Source of the DNA: Aricia agestis
Lineage: Eukaryota > Arthropoda > Insecta > Lepidoptera > Lycaenidae
Assembly (NCBI RefSeq): GCF_905147365.1
Contig: NC_056421.1
Coordinates: forward strand, 11,922,001 to 11,986,000
DNA length: 64,000 nt
Direction of reading: 5' to 3'
Shown: positions 34,603 through 47,045 of the stretch, one piece after another
How the letters are laid out: every line of letters begins with the position of its first letter
Position numbering within the stretch: position 1 is the stretch's first letter
Program-made: the position numbers and the translations under genes
Notes under the pieces: model-generated
What the model saw: the letters and a program-made list of their open reading frames with translations, nothing else
Databases searched by the model: none
Told to the model about the DNA's origin: nothing

Positions 34603-34922
34603 CTTTTTTTATGAAATAAAAAACGAACAAACGGGTGACCTGATGGAAAGCAACTTCCGTCGCCCATGGACACTCGCAGCATTAGAAGAGCTGCAGGTGC
34701 GTTGCCGGCCTTTTAAGAGGGAATAGGGTAATTAGGGAGGGTAAGGATGGGAAGGGAAGGGAGAGGGTAGGGAAGGGAATAGGGTAGGAGATTGGGCCTC
34801 CGGTAAACTCACTCACTCGACGAAACACAGCGCAAGCGCTGTTTCACGTCGGTTTTCTGTGAGAACGTGGTATTTCTCCGGTCGAGCCGGCCAATTCGTG
34901 CCGAAGCATGGCTCTCCCACGT
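34603..34922 (-). mobile_element. SINE S1, full length
   Basis: Complete, with the A tail on the minus strand at 34603-34609. Directly after it a half P1 element follows, so this SINE probably landed in or next to a P1 copy. Confidence 0.85.
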
Positions 34923-34925
34923 GTA

Positions 34926-35062
34926 AACCCTATTTGTACGGGCAAATCCATAACGATAAGGCGCTTGCCCATACAAATCACAAAAATGTGCTCTATCAGC
35001 GTTGCCACTTTCACAGTGAACTCTTCGTCACTTACACATCCTAATGTATTATCTTATATTAT
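34926..35062. mobile_element. Half of a P1 foldback MITE
   Basis: gcttgcccatacaaatcac ... cgttgccactttcacagtgaactc ... cacatcctaatgtattatc is only the right arm; the left arm is not present beyond the SINE. Confidence 0.65.
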
Positions 35063-35372
35063 ATATAATTCTCGTGTCACAATGTTAGGCCGCGTACTCC
35101 TCCGAAATGGCTTTACTGATTTTAACTAAATTTTATATGCATATTCAGTGGGTCTGAGAATCGGCTACTGGGTACTTTTTATATTGATAAGTGCATTTGT
35201 TGAATAAATAATAGTAAATTATTACAACTCGAGACTGACGGCGACTATTGTTTGTGCGACGGGATAGCGATGGACGTTGCCATGGTGACATACTTATTTA
35301 GTCACTTCAATAAAATAATACGGGCGAAATACTTTATATGGAAAGAAACGTTTGCCGGGACAGCTAGTAATT
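35063..35372 (+). mobile_element. 'ataattctcgtgtcacaatgtt ... acagctagta' repeat
   Basis: attctcgtgtcacaatgtt, ctcctccgaaatggc, ggtctgagaatcggctac, and a 3' end cgtttgccgggacagctagta. Related fragments at 4530 and 46286-46440. Confidence 0.6.
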
Positions 35373-36225
35373 TATAACATTGTTTTGTTACACTCTGTAT
35401 ATTACAACAGGTAACACGTTACTTTTGTATGATAATAAAGTTTAAGCTCTAACAGTGGAATTTTTCACCCCGTTGTGTTGTTGCACCGGTGTTTCACAAC
35501 TCTAAACTAGAGTTAGAACACCAAACTCTATGCACTAAAGTTCAGTTAATGTAAAAAGCTGGGGCTCGTAAACAGAATAAATATTTATTTCGCCGCCCCC
35601 GGGCCGTAATTCCCTTAATTATCACCGGACATATAAATATGTCGCCTGTAGAGTGACTATGTTTCTTGTTTATGTGGGACCAAAGTTAACTGGAACTGGT
35701 TTATGTAGCCAAATTATTATTATTCATCTTACTCGTATCTTAAAAGGTTATAATATAAATAATCAAATTATCATTTTCAACTTCCGGTTTACCTAGTTCC
35801 AATAATATAATAACGAAGTTTTAAAAAATATGAGGTATAAAGCACGATATTTAAAATACCTTAAACCATAAACATTTTAATAAAACTTAATACTTTGGCT
35901 GTAATTAATTTACAAACTCACCTCCGATAAAAATCTATTTCATCGAAATATAAGTATTAACTAGGATAATTATACATTTTATTTGAATAAATTGTTAGTA
36001 AATCTATATTAAAAATTCTTTAACCGAACAATTTTGTTTCTTAATGTTTATTTCCAAATATATTTAAAAAAAAACATGAAAAATAGAGAAGATCCGCTCG
36101 AGTGACTACAGTTTTATGCTAAGCTAAAATGAATCTTATTGCGATGCGTATACGCTTGGTCTTTGGTTGTGTGCAAAGTTATCGTTTTGGATTGAGATTA
36201 ATCCCCACCTTAAGGAGGTATGAAG
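35373..36225. other. No recognised feature
   Basis: AT-rich non-coding sequence. Only a faint 'gttttgttacactctgtatatt' P1-end scrap at 35381-35403. Confidence 0.35.
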
Positions 36226-36407
36226 TGGTGATATTTTTTTTAAACGGGCTTTGGCCCACCACTCTTTCCCACCACTGTATCTCCTGTGTCGCCAGGATCG
36301 ACAGCGGTATCCAACCACGAAAACCCCTTGATATGATCTCAGGGAGCCCGAGGGACATGCTAAAGCTGTCTTGGGACCCGCAACGAAATTAATCAGAAGA
36401 AAATAGT
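36226..36407 (-). mobile_element. Repeat family R5, second copy
   Basis: tttttttttaaacgggctttggcccac ... gtatctcctgtgtcgccagg ... ggacatgctaaagctgtcttggg. Matches 13263..13437 almost throughout. Confidence 0.55.
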
Positions 36408-36553
36408 AGATGAAGTGGTGATGATCTACCTAACTTTCGTTAAAGTATAAGCCTCGATTTTTAATTTTATTTCTTCCGGATAACTTTAGGAATCTCGTCT
36501 TTCGCTGCCGGACACTTATGACTGTTCCTTTTTAATGCTACATCACTTTAAAT

Positions 36554-36630
36554 CAGTGTTTTTCAACCTTTTTTATGATGCGACTACCCTGGTAGGACCC
36601 CAGGGTTGACCTTCAGGTTGAAAAACACTG
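36554..36630. mobile_element. Tiny hAT-type MITE (77 bp) with 8-bp duplication CTTTAAAT
   Basis: cagtgtttttcaacctttt / aggttgaaaaacactg ends with CTTTAAAT directly repeated at 36546..36553 and 36631..36638. The duplication has TA at positions 4-5, the pattern known for the Buster group of hAT elements. Confidence 0.85.
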
Positions 36631-36855
36631 CTTTAAATATACAATACACCTTAAATACTTTACAGGTTTAACTTGAAAATTATATTGACGAAGGTCAATA
36701 TAATTTTCAATACGTGGGAGAGCCATGCTTCGGCAGGAATGGGCCGGCTCGACCGGAGAAATACCACGTTCTCACAGAAAACTGGCGTCAAACAGCACTT
36801 GCGCTGTGTTTCGCCGAGTGAGTGAGTTTACCCTCCGGTAAACTCACTTAAGGAA

Positions 36856-36917
36856 AGGAAAGGGAATAAGGTAGGGGATTGGGCCTCCGCCCAATCCCCT
36901 ACCTTATTCCCTTTCCT
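36856..36917. repeat. Perfect 29-bp-arm hairpin inside SINE S1
   Basis: aggaaagggaataaggtagg...attgggc (36856..36884), loop ctcc, exact inverse 36889..36917. It comes from an inverted duplication of the SINE's own pyrimidine tract. Confidence 0.9.
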
Positions 36918-37037
36918 ACCCTCCCTTATTCCCTTCCCTCCCCATCCCTACCCTCCCCTATTACCCTATTCCCTCTAAAAGGCCGGCAACGCACCTGCAG
37001 CTCTTCTGATGCTGTGAGTGTCCATGGCCGACGGAAG

Positions 37038-37351
37038 TTTTTTTTTTTTTTTGTATGATATAAGGGGGCAAACGAGCAAACGGGTCACCTGATGGAAAGC
37101 AACTTCCGTCGCCCATAGACACTCGCAGCATCAGAAGAGCTGCAGGTGCGTTGCCGGCCTTTTAATAGGGAATAGGGAAATATGAGAGGGTAGGGAAGGG
37201 AAGGGAATAGGGTAGGGGATTGGGGCTCCGGTAAACTCACTCACTCGGCGAAACACAGCGCAAGCGCTGCTTCACGCCGGTTTTCTGTGAGGACGTGGTA
37301 TTTCTCCGGTCGAGCCGGCCCATTCGTGCCGAAGCATGGCTCTCCCACGTA
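37038..37351 (-). mobile_element. SINE S1 nested in SINE S1
   Basis: Full-length, opposite orientation to its host. It begins with the poly(T) at 37038 and ends cccacgta at 37351, so it is younger than its host. Confidence 0.85.
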
Positions 37352-37443
37352 CACAGTTGCTTTCCATCAGGTGACCCGTTTGCTCGTTTGCCCCCTTATT
37401 TCATAAAAAATAAAGGTCTAAATAATATTATATCTATTAATTA

Positions 37444-37656
37444 ACTAGATGACGCCCGCAACTCCGTTGCGCCAAATTAGTTTATCGCGCGTGAGCCGCA
37501 CATTTTTCGGGGATTTAAAAGTATCGTATGTCCTTTCCCGGGACTCAAAGTATCTCCATATCAAATTTCAGCTAAATCGGTTCAGCGGTTTGGGCGTGAA
37601 AAGGTACAGATAGACAGATAGACATGCACATTTGCATTTATAATATTAGTATGGAT
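37444..37656 (-). mobile_element. R1 repeat, full length
   Basis: actagatgacgcccgcaact ... tcctttcccgggactcaaag ... ggttcagcggtttgggcg ... atagacagatagacatg ... tataatattagtatgga. Cleanest R1 copy in the window. Confidence 0.85.
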
Positions 37657-39113
37657 TTCTCTGATGGTACTTAAAGACCGCAGGATGGAATCAACAGGCA
37701 TGAGACAGCAGATATTGTGCTATCAAACGCCTGTTGCAAAGCTGTCTGCTGTCCTGCTCATGTCTCCCGTTTTTCGTATAATGTGGTGACTCTAGCCCAT
37801 AGTTGTACTCATAAATTCCACTGTTGTAGAGGTCGTCAAACTGCACCCTAACGTTACAGCCCGCTTTGGCAATTAAAAACATGGAATTTTGATTATGTTT
37901 ACCATCAATTCGTAATTACGCAGTATAATAGAGTAAAGGTGGACAGTTTAAAATGTTTAGTTCTACCCTTAGATAAACGATTGGTCTCGCGCGCGCGCTC
38001 GACTAGATACCGCGCTCTATAGAAAACACAGATTCCCGAATGCGGCACCTCAATATTGTAGTGTGTGTATAACAATGCATACAAATGCATCGACGTTTGG
38101 TAAAATTTTTGTAAAAAAATTACTCCGAATAAAAATATTTTTGATTTGATTTTGTCTTTACCGAAGTCTTTATCTTTGTCCAATCGATTGAGTGTGTTGT
38201 GTGACTTTCTGACAAAACAAAAAATACAACGTCCTGAAGGGGAGAAGTGACAAAATTCACACTCGGCCGTCTATGTCACAATTTTGGATAATAAATAACT
38301 GAAAAAAAACAAATATCACTACTTTTATAAATGCGTTTCTAAACTATTTTACTCAAGTAAAATAAAGTTTTATTTGGGTCTAAAATGTTTAAATTAGGTA
38401 AATTTTTTAAACTTTCTCCAAAAATATGAATTTGAATACAAATGAACCAACTTTGGCCACTCCGGCGGCTATTGTATGCACTCTAACTGAAACTATAGAT
38501 GTGGGTAATGCTCAGATATGGCCAAAAATATCAAAGGTGAACTTGCGAAAAAATTTTGGTCACGTCTAGGTGTTCTTAACAATAGTCTTATTTTTTTTTA
38601 ATTAATTATAGAGAAAATACTTTAAAGTCATGTGATTTTCGCATTTTTTACTGATAAATGGCTTTCAGTATTCATAATGTAGTCAAAAAATACGTAAAAT
38701 CCGACCAGAAACGATTTTTTTGTTCCAGTAGCCCATAGCCATAATATTACAATTTATAAACCGTACTTATATAATTTTATACATATATACGAACCATGCA
38801 TTTGATTATTTTTTTGTGACCGAAATACTCTAGTGTCTCGGGCGAAAAGGTCTCAGGAAATAGTTTTTAATATTTGAAATGGAAGGTTCAGATCGAACGA
38901 ATTTACGGGAAAAATCTAGTGAGTATTGCGTTGTATCTACATTTTCCCCATGCCGGATCTTTCACATTCTGCACTCTATACTAGAACGCTAATTTTGTTA
39001 AAGTTGGTCGGCGCAAAGTTGTGTACGACAAAGTAACTCTTACCTATCGTATTTACTCGTTGCATTCATATCTTGTATTAATGCTCTACTGTGTAGTCTA
39101 GTGTACTACATTT
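37657..39113. other. No recognised feature
   Basis: About 1.4 kb without a known repeat or domain. A cgcgcgcgc run is at 37988-37997. ORFs are short and AT-driven. Confidence 0.35.
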
Positions 39114-39258
39114 CAACCGACTTCCAAAATGAAGGAGATTCGTTATATTTTTTGATTCTTTTTGATTCGTAGTTTGAACTTTATGATGGCCATTAATGGA
39201 ACAGTTTTCATCCAAACCTTGATATACATTTTTACATACGTTTTCGAAACGTTGACCA

Positions 39259-40503
<1,245 letters not shown>

Positions 40504-40511
40504 CTTTAACC

Positions 40512-40803
40512 CAGGGGTTCCCAATCTTTTTCAGCCTGCGGCGCACTAACATGTCACTACATTTTGTCACGGTGCCCTACTCTACCAAACTATTAGAAAA
40601 AGATACATAAATAAATACCTTTAGTAATCAAAGTTAGTGTAAGCAGCTAAATAATAATGAACAAATATTTAATCATCTACGCGCTATACATTTTTTTTAA
40701 ATAATATTTGTGGTTTCGGATAATGATGGAGGATTGACTCACGGCATCCCTCTTGGCTTTCCACGCCACCAGGGCGCTGCGGCGCACACTTTGAGAACCC
40801 CTG
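40512..40803. mobile_element. hAT-type nonautonomous element with 8-bp duplication CTTTAACC
   Basis: Ends caggggttcccaatc / tttgagaacccctg. CTTTAACC is directly repeated at 40504..40511 and 40804..40811, again with TA at positions 4-5 (Buster pattern). 292 bp, non-coding. Confidence 0.9.
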
Positions 40804-41157
40804 CTTTAACCTGTAAATAAAGCACTGTAGCTCAGCAATTAAAAGCAGGGATCGGAACCGGTTTTGCAAAACCTGTTAATTTCGTTCGATAAACCGATAT
40901 AATTTCGTTCCTCCATAAAACCGGTAAATTGATAGAACAAAATTTTTAAGCTCTCACAAACCGAAATAAACCGGTTTGAGCGGCGTGCGGCTCGCACCTC
41001 TGCATCGCCGCGCTGTTGCCGCTCCGCGCTATCTCTCATCTCGTCGCAAGCGCACCTTTCTTCTCTATCTCGTTTCTCGCATGCGCGGGGTTTGTTTACT
41101 ATTACTTCGTTCGTCCTTCGCTGCAAGTCTTCTTCTTTTTGTAAATTATCAATAATT

Positions 41158-41414
41158 ATGGGAAGAAAAAAGGAAAACAAAATATATTCGATGTTTGCAT
41201 TTGACGAAAACACAAAAAAGTCCAAATGTTTAGTGGAAGGGTGTAGTCCATATTTAACCATATTTATATAATCTGACAAAAGTTGGTTTAGCTATTCCAC
41301 CAACAAGTGTCAGCGTCGAGAGGTCGTCGTACTCAACAATTTAAGAATGCGTTTGCAAGACTCCATAATAGATGATGTAATTATTGTTAGAAATAATTGT
41401 TTGTATTCCAAATA
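41158..41414 (+). pseudogene. hAT transposase relic: BED-finger start fused to dimerisation-domain end
   Basis: From ATG 41158: MGRKKENKIYSMFAF then KSKCLVEGC, the first half of a BED-type zinc finger, stop at 41271. Seven bases later another frame reads LAIPPTSVSVERSSYSTI, the conserved 'iPptSvsvER.FS' of the hAT C-terminal dimerisation domain, then after a shift RMRLQDSIIDDVIIVRNN to a stop at 41414. Roughly 500 residues with the catalytic DDE core are deleted between the two. The window's minus ORF across this site is a shadow. Confidence 0.8.
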
Positions 41415-41938
41415 ATTTCCTTAAATTTATGCCCCAGTCGGATCATTGCTGCCATTTAATAACGAGTAGTTGGGCTATTAGTCCCCAAAAATTTTGGTCC
41501 CAATGGGACGAATGACCTGAGATAATTAAAGTATTTAAACTAACGTTAATAACTGTTAAAGTCTCGTAAAACATTACATAAGGTTATAATTTTATAAATA
41601 GTTTTAACGAATGTAACTACACTGATTTCAGGCATTTTTAAATTTTAATATTTGATTTATTATATAAAAAATGTAAAATAATATATTTTGATATAAATTG
41701 TAACCACAGCAATTACTTAATGTAACATAGGATTATTTTTGTAAAAAAATTGTAATATTATTGAAAATAAGAAAAAATAATGTATGAAGAGTATTACTCA
41801 TACTTCAATAATTGTAATATTGAGTTACCTACTGGCAATTCTAATATTTTCAAACTGTATTATGAACTATAAGTTCACAATTATAAGGTACACCTAAGAT
41901 GTTTTATAATAAAACCTGTGAATTTATTTTATAGAAAT

Positions 41939-42415
41939 AATCGGCCAAGTGCGAGTCGGACTCGCGCACGTAGGGTTCCGTACCGTTAAAGAAGAAAAAT
42001 ATGCCAATTTTTTTTATATGAGAGACCCACTTAATTTTTTATTTTATTTAAATATTATTATTAATTATTGAAGTACACATAATATAATTAAGGCATTTAT
42101 GTAAATTTCAAGTTACTAGCTGTTACCATTATTGATTACGAGCAAAAAAGGCAAAAAAAAAAAAAAACGTTTGTTGTATGGGGTACCCTCCTTAAATATA
42201 ATTATTTTTTTGTTTTTAGTATTTGTTGCTATAGCGGCAATAGAAATACACAATCTGTGAAAATTTCAGAAGTCTAGCTATAGCGGTTATTGAGTGACAG
42301 CCTGGAGACAGTCAGACAGACGGACAGACAGATGGACAGACAGACGGACAGACATCGAAGTCTCAGTAATAGGGTCCCGACTCCCGTTTTTACCCTTTGG
42401 GTATGGAACCCTAAA
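41939..42415 (-). mobile_element. R2 repeat nested in the hAT element
   Basis: Starts tcggccaagtgcgagtcgg and ends gggtatggaaccct. The gacagacggacagacaga run (42308-42355) is the R2 internal tandem block. Younger than the hAT body it interrupts. Confidence 0.8.
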
Positions 42416-42841
42416 AATGATCACTTACCTCCGATACACATTAGTTATTATTGCGTGAAATTGAAGAACACAACAACACACATTATTGATTAGGAGTCAA
42501 CACAACAAAAACAAATCTAGGATTCTATTTGTCAATTGACAGATTTGCATGACGCCTCACGCAATTTAAATCTGTCAAATCAATACAAATTAAGAAATGC
42601 ATCTATGCGTCGCGTTGCGGTCTGAATTGACCCAAATTTAAAAAATTCCCGGCTTGTTCTAAATGCGGCGTAATCACGTAGGACGAATCGGGAACGACTC
42701 ATTTAATTATTTATTTATTTATTTAGATCAGGCACCATTAAGTACCGTGATAAACTGATCTTATAAGGGTTGAGTTTTACTTTTTTTAAGGTACTTACAG
42801 GTAAAGATATACACCCTAAAGATAATAATAATATCATAATA

Positions 42842-43199
42842 TTAATACGCGAACGAAAAACTTTGTAACCCTTTTTACGAAAAATGTTGAAAAATGCACA
42901 GTTATAGTTTATATGGTGAAGGAATGCATCGAGCTAATATTATTTTGAAATTATGCTCTTATCATACATTTTTTTAACAAATAAAACAACTTGACAAATT
43001 GAAAATTGATTATAATTTTTATATTGAATCTAAGATACTATTAGACAATGCTTACACGGCCAGTCTGAGATCAGCTAAGTCCCAGAGACAAGAGTTGAAA
43101 AAAAATGATAAAGTTAATATTTTTTACAAAATATAAGTAGGACTACTCCTAATGTCGTTGAAACGTAGGTCGAATTTCGACCATAGGGCGATCTCTAGT
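42842..43199 (-). mobile_element. R3 repeat nested in the hAT element
   Basis: ttaatacgcgaacgaaaaac ... gtgaaggaatgcatcgagc ... ggccagtctgagatcagct ... gggcgatctctagtaaag, inverse of 6680..7167. Confidence 0.7.
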
Positions 43200-43691
43200 A
43201 AAGATAATTATGTAGACAAAGCTTAGACACAGAGCGTGGACAAAAATTACGATGCGAATAACAAAATAGATTATAATATGACACTTACCTTTCTAATTAA
43301 CCGGTTAATTTCGTTCTACCAAACCGGTTTTACAGAGAACCGGTTTCATTCGATTGAAACGGTTTTAACCGGTAACCTAAACCTAAAACCGGAATCCAAT
43401 CGGTTTCGGTCATTGAACCCAAACCGGTTTGAAACATAAACCGGTTTCCGATCCCTGATTAAAAGTACTGTCAGTGTTTTAATTTAAAACGTTTGACCAT
43501 ACCTTTGTGTCGCAGTATTAAATATTATGACCGTTTTGCGGGTATTTCTCTAAAATCTAAATTATTATAACAAATAAAGCCGCGTGAACCAAGGCATTGC
43601 CATCGGAACGTACAAAAACGTTCTTAGCACGCAATAAAATGAACTCCATAATTTTAATGACTCATTTATACTGGTCAAGAAGGGTTAAGCC

Positions 43692-43830
43692 TCTATACAG
43701 AGTGTAACAAAACTGAGTGGTAATACTTTAGGGTGCGTATGGGACCATTGTATAGAGTTCACTGTGAAAGTAGCAGCACTGCTAAAGTAACTTTTTTAAC
43801 ATGTGTATGGGCAAATTGAAGACGCTGATT
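43692..43830. mobile_element. Left half of a P1 foldback MITE
   Basis: tatacagagtgtaacaaaac ... ggtaatactttagggtg ... gttcactgtgaaagtagcag. The second arm is missing. Confidence 0.7.
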
Positions 43831-43875
43831 GAAAAATTACAACACATTCCACTTACATACAACACATTCCGTAAA

Positions 43876-44385
43876 CTGGCCCCTCAGACAAAGTCCCTTT
43901 CGTTAAAACCGATGACGAAATTCGTTATCAAAATGTATGGAATTTGACATTAGTCTTCGCAAGCGAAATGTTTTGACGTGGGAGAGCCATGCTTCGGCAC
44001 GAATGGGCCGGCTTGACCGGAGAAATACCACGTTCTCACAGACAACAGTCGTGAAACAGCGCTTGCGCTGTGTTTCGCCGAGTGAGTGAGTTAACCGGAG
44101 GCCCAATCCCCTACCCTATTCCCTTCCCTACCCTCCCCTTCCCTTCTCATCCCTACCCTCCCCTATTACCCTATTCCCTCTTAAAAGGCCGGCAATGAAC
44201 CTGCAGCTATTCTGATGCTGCGAGTGTCCATGGGCGACGGAAGTTGCTTTCCATCAGGTGACCCGTTTGCCCCCTTATTTCATAAAAAAAATGTCATTTA
44301 GCGATGACTTATGTCAAACCGCCTACATTTTGATAACGAATTTCGTCATCGTTTTTAACGAAAGATACTTTGTCTAAGGGGCCAG
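43876..44385. mobile_element. Palindromic MITE with SINE S1 in its loop
   Basis: ctggcccctcagacaaag / ctttgtctaaggggccag. Arms of about 62 bp continue through gatgacgaaattcgttatca / tgataacgaatttcgtcatc. The centre (43976..44290) is a complete SINE. Without it the element is about 195 bp. Confidence 0.85.
43976..44290 (+). mobile_element. SINE S1, full length, inside a MITE loop
   Basis: acgtgggagagcc to A tail; near the 3' end gacccgtttgcccccttat lacks the usual gctcgttt (8-bp deletion). Confidence 0.85.
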
Positions 44386-44595
44386 TTTTGATGAATTTCA
44401 ATTTTCATTTGCCGTCATAGGGCACTTAGCACTGTCGATTTAATTACTTTGAAGTATTAATTTACTTCCCAGCGCTGAACACTATAATATGAGTTCATCG
44501 ATATCGTGGCGTGATTGGTTTGTGTGGAGGACCATTTCCGTGCTATATAAATAACTATTATAATTTATAACATAATCAGACCAAATACCACATAC

Positions 44596-44866
44596 TATAG
44601 ACAGAGTGTAACAAAAATAAGTGATAATACTTTAGGGTGTGTACGTGTTCCTTGTAGAAAGTTCACTGTTAAAGTAGCAGCTCTGAAAGACGAAATTTTT
44701 TTTTTCACTTTTGTATGGGCAATGGCCCGAGCGTCACGAGTTTCCCCATACAAAAGTGAAAAAATTTTTTGGTCTTTCAGCGCTGCTACTTTCACAGTGA
44801 ACTCTCTACAACGAACACGTACACACCCTAAAGTATTATCACTTATTTTTGTTACACACTGTATAC
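44596..44866. mobile_element. Foldback MITE family P1, full length
   Basis: tatagacagagtgtaacaa ... gcacacactgtata. Arms about 125 bp, loop around gggcaatggcccgagcg. Closest to the family consensus. Confidence 0.85.
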
Positions 44867-44944
44867 TCGCTTGAACAGCAATTTTTGCTAAATCCATAAA
44901 ATTGTTGATTTGACGAAATAATTTAACACATTTCCAGCGTATAA

Positions 44945-45236
44945 ACAGATTTAAAAGGATCATTTTAATGATGTCTGTATGGTTACCCAAGCACATACGG
45001 CGTTCTCGCAACATAGCTGGCCTATTCCAGAGGAATGAACACTTGAACAGGTCAATACGTCTGGGACAAACTATATGCTGGTTCCCTCATGAATCATGAT
45101 GTTTTCCTTCACTTTACTTGAGATCTGAGAATGTCTCATAACAATTAATGATAGATGCCTCCATCCGGGATCGAACCTGCACCCTCTCGAGTGGGAACCA
45201 ACGGCCTTCCCACTATGCACTAGGCTGCGGACGAGA
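44945..45236 (-). mobile_element. SINE family T2, uninterrupted
   Basis: The reverse complement begins with cagcctagtgcatagtggg, has ggttcgatcccgg (B box), then gatctcaagtaaagtgaagg and the tail gtcccagacgtattgacctg ... cgccgtatgtgcttggg. Confidence 0.75.
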
Positions 45237-45263
45237 TATGCAAAACAACGGTCTCTCAAAATT

Positions 45264-45560
45264 CTTTTTTTTATGAAATAAGGTGGCAAACGAGCAAACG
45301 GGTCACCTGATGTAAAGCAACTTCCGTCGCTCATGGACACTCGCAGCATCAGAAGAGCTGCAGGTGCGTTGCCGGCCTTTTAAGAGGGAATAGGGTAATA
45401 GAGGAGGGTAGGGAAGGGAATAGGGTAGGGGATTGGGCCTCCGGTAAACTCACTCACTCGGCGAAACAGCGCAAGCGCTGTTTCACGCCGGTTTTCTGTG
45501 AGAACGTCATATTTCTTCGGTCGACCCGCCCATTCGTGCCGAAGCATGGCTCTCCCACGT
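45264..45560 (-). mobile_element. SINE S1, near full length
   Basis: Short polypyrimidine tract (one repeat block fewer than 13568..13905), otherwise complete. It lies about 28 bp from the T2 SINE. Confidence 0.85.
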
Positions 45561-45763
45561 GTTACATAGCTAATGTCATCTAATTTTGACCACATGTATT
45601 TAGCTAAAATAAAACTAATAACTATAAGTATACTTAGATAACATTAGCTATATCCACACTACGCTTTCGTCTTAAATTTTCGTCATCTTCTTTCATTCAA
45701 CTTTCGGTTTGGCGCATTCAATAATTGAATGCGTCAACGAACGCAACGCCAACATTGTTATTT

Positions 45764-46195
45764 TTAGGGTTCCGTACCCAAAGAGTAAAAAAAACCCTAT
45801 TACTAAGACTTCGATGTCTGTCCGTCTGTCTCCAGGCTGTATCTCAAGAACCGCTATAGCTAGACTTCTGAAATGTTCATAGATTGTGTATATCTGTAGC
45901 CGCTATGACAACAAATACTAAAAACAAAATAAAATTTAAATTTAAGGGGAGCTACCATACAATAAACACGATTTTTTGGCCTTTTTTGCTCGTTATCAAT
46001 AATGGAAACAGGTATAGGCGGTTGATATTTTCACAAAAGCCCTAATTATGTGTCTACTTCACTAATTAATAATAATATTAAAATAAAATAAAAATTTAGG
46101 GGGGCTCCTATACAAAAAACTCAATTTTTCGTTTATTTTTGCTCTATAACGATACGGAACCCTTCGTGCGCGAGTCCGACTCGCACTTGGCCGAT
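45764..46195 (+). mobile_element. R2 repeat, full length
   Basis: agggttccgtacccaaagag ... ctgtatctcaagaaccgctatagctag ... gcgcgagtccgactcgcac. It follows a fragment (45648..45735) of the MITE seen at 3005. Confidence 0.8.
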
Positions 46196-46285
46196 TATTG
46201 ATTTTTCATGGCATCTCTATAAATATTGATTAAATAAACATCTAAATCTTATATCTTTAAACGAGCAATTCTTGTAAATATATAT

Positions 46286-46440
46286 ATATAATTGGAATCT
46301 CGGAATCGGCTCCAACGATTTTCATGAAATTTAGTATATAGGGGGCGATAAATCGATCTAGCTAGGAATCATTTTTAGAAAATGTCATTTTATTCGTGTT
46401 TTATCGAATACCGAGCAAAGCTCGGTCGAATAGCTAGTAA
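46286..46440 (+). repeat. Repeat tail ending 'gctcggtcgaatagctagta'
   Basis: aattggaatctcggaatcgg ... tttcatgaaatttagtat ... gagcaaagctcggtcgaat. Related in layout to 35063..35372. Confidence 0.5.
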
Positions 46441-46865
46441 ATATTAAAGTCAATATACCGTTCAAATAGTTGCGTGACAACCGCAAAATATTTATCGATA
46501 ATTCGATCGGAAAGGCCCACTCGTTAAATCGATTCCTCAATTATAACCGATTCGGGCGAGTACATCGGAACACCTAATGAACCGATTGTGCATCGAGTTT
46601 TTACACTGCAATTTGCCGAAACTCAATCGAGTGCGGTTATTTAATCACGGACGAATTCGCTTTTTAACGAACTTTCAGGTACGATTTGAAAATGTACAAT
46701 CGAATTATCGATTATTCGATGTCCAAGCAACAATTAGAAATCGGGCTGGATGACCTATCCACCATTTACTAACCTTAGTGAAGGAGGGGTTGGAGTCGTC
46801 TGCAAAAGATTTCAAAGCGGATTTCTTGGCTAGTCTAAACCATGAGATGGAATAAAGAATCTCAT

Positions 46866-47020
46866 CCGTATTTAAACTATTATAAACACAAAACTGTGTT
46901 TGTATGTTTGCCTGTCTTTACGCTTAACCCGTCTGGACGCTTAATTCTCGGGAGCGCATAGGACAGCTTTTATTCCAGGAAAGTTACCCGTGCGATAATT
47001 TCAGCGCAATAAAGTTGTTA
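46866..47020 (+). mobile_element. R1 repeat, diverged
   Basis: aaactattataaacacaaaac, ctttacgcttaacccg, ttctcgggagcgcatagg, tttcagcgcaataaagttg. SINE S1 follows about 25 bp later. Confidence 0.6.
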
Positions 47021-47045
47021 TTTTTGCTAGGCTGCAGGAATTACA

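Larger units (their letters stand above)
36712..37409 (+). mobile_element. SINE S1 interrupted by another SINE S1
   Basis: 5' part 36712..37037 stops after gacggaagtt and resumes at about 37355 with agttgctttccatcaggtg to the A tail. The 314-bp gap is an opposite-strand S1 copy. agtt is present on both sides, a likely short target duplication. Confidence 0.85.
40846..43457 (+). mobile_element. hAT transposon (Ac-like), 2,612 bp, internally deleted, perfect 8-bp duplication
   Basis: Terminal repeats cagggatcggaaccggtt (left) and aaccggtttccgatccctg (right). ATTAAAAG is repeated exactly at 40838..40845 and 43458..43465, fitting the nTnnnnAn rule of Ac-type hATs. Both ends carry clustered aaccggttt motifs (about four left, seven or more right), the usual layout of subterminal transposase-binding sites. 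Inside are two pieces of transposase (41158..41271 and 41279..41414), then AT-rich sequence and nested R2 and R3 repeats. The transposase centre is missing, so it cannot move by itself. Confidence 0.9.

Noticed and set aside
40839..41279. 146-codon minus-strand ORF
   Set aside because: Lies across the left end of the hAT element, antisense to the BED-finger relic; arginine-rich composition comes from the GC-rich subterminal region.
42308..42355. Independent gacagacggacagaca microsatellite
   Set aside because: It is the internal block of the R2 repeat, present in every R2 copy.
44595..45014. 139-codon minus-strand ORF
   Set aside because: Made of a P1 foldback element joined to SINE T2 sequence.
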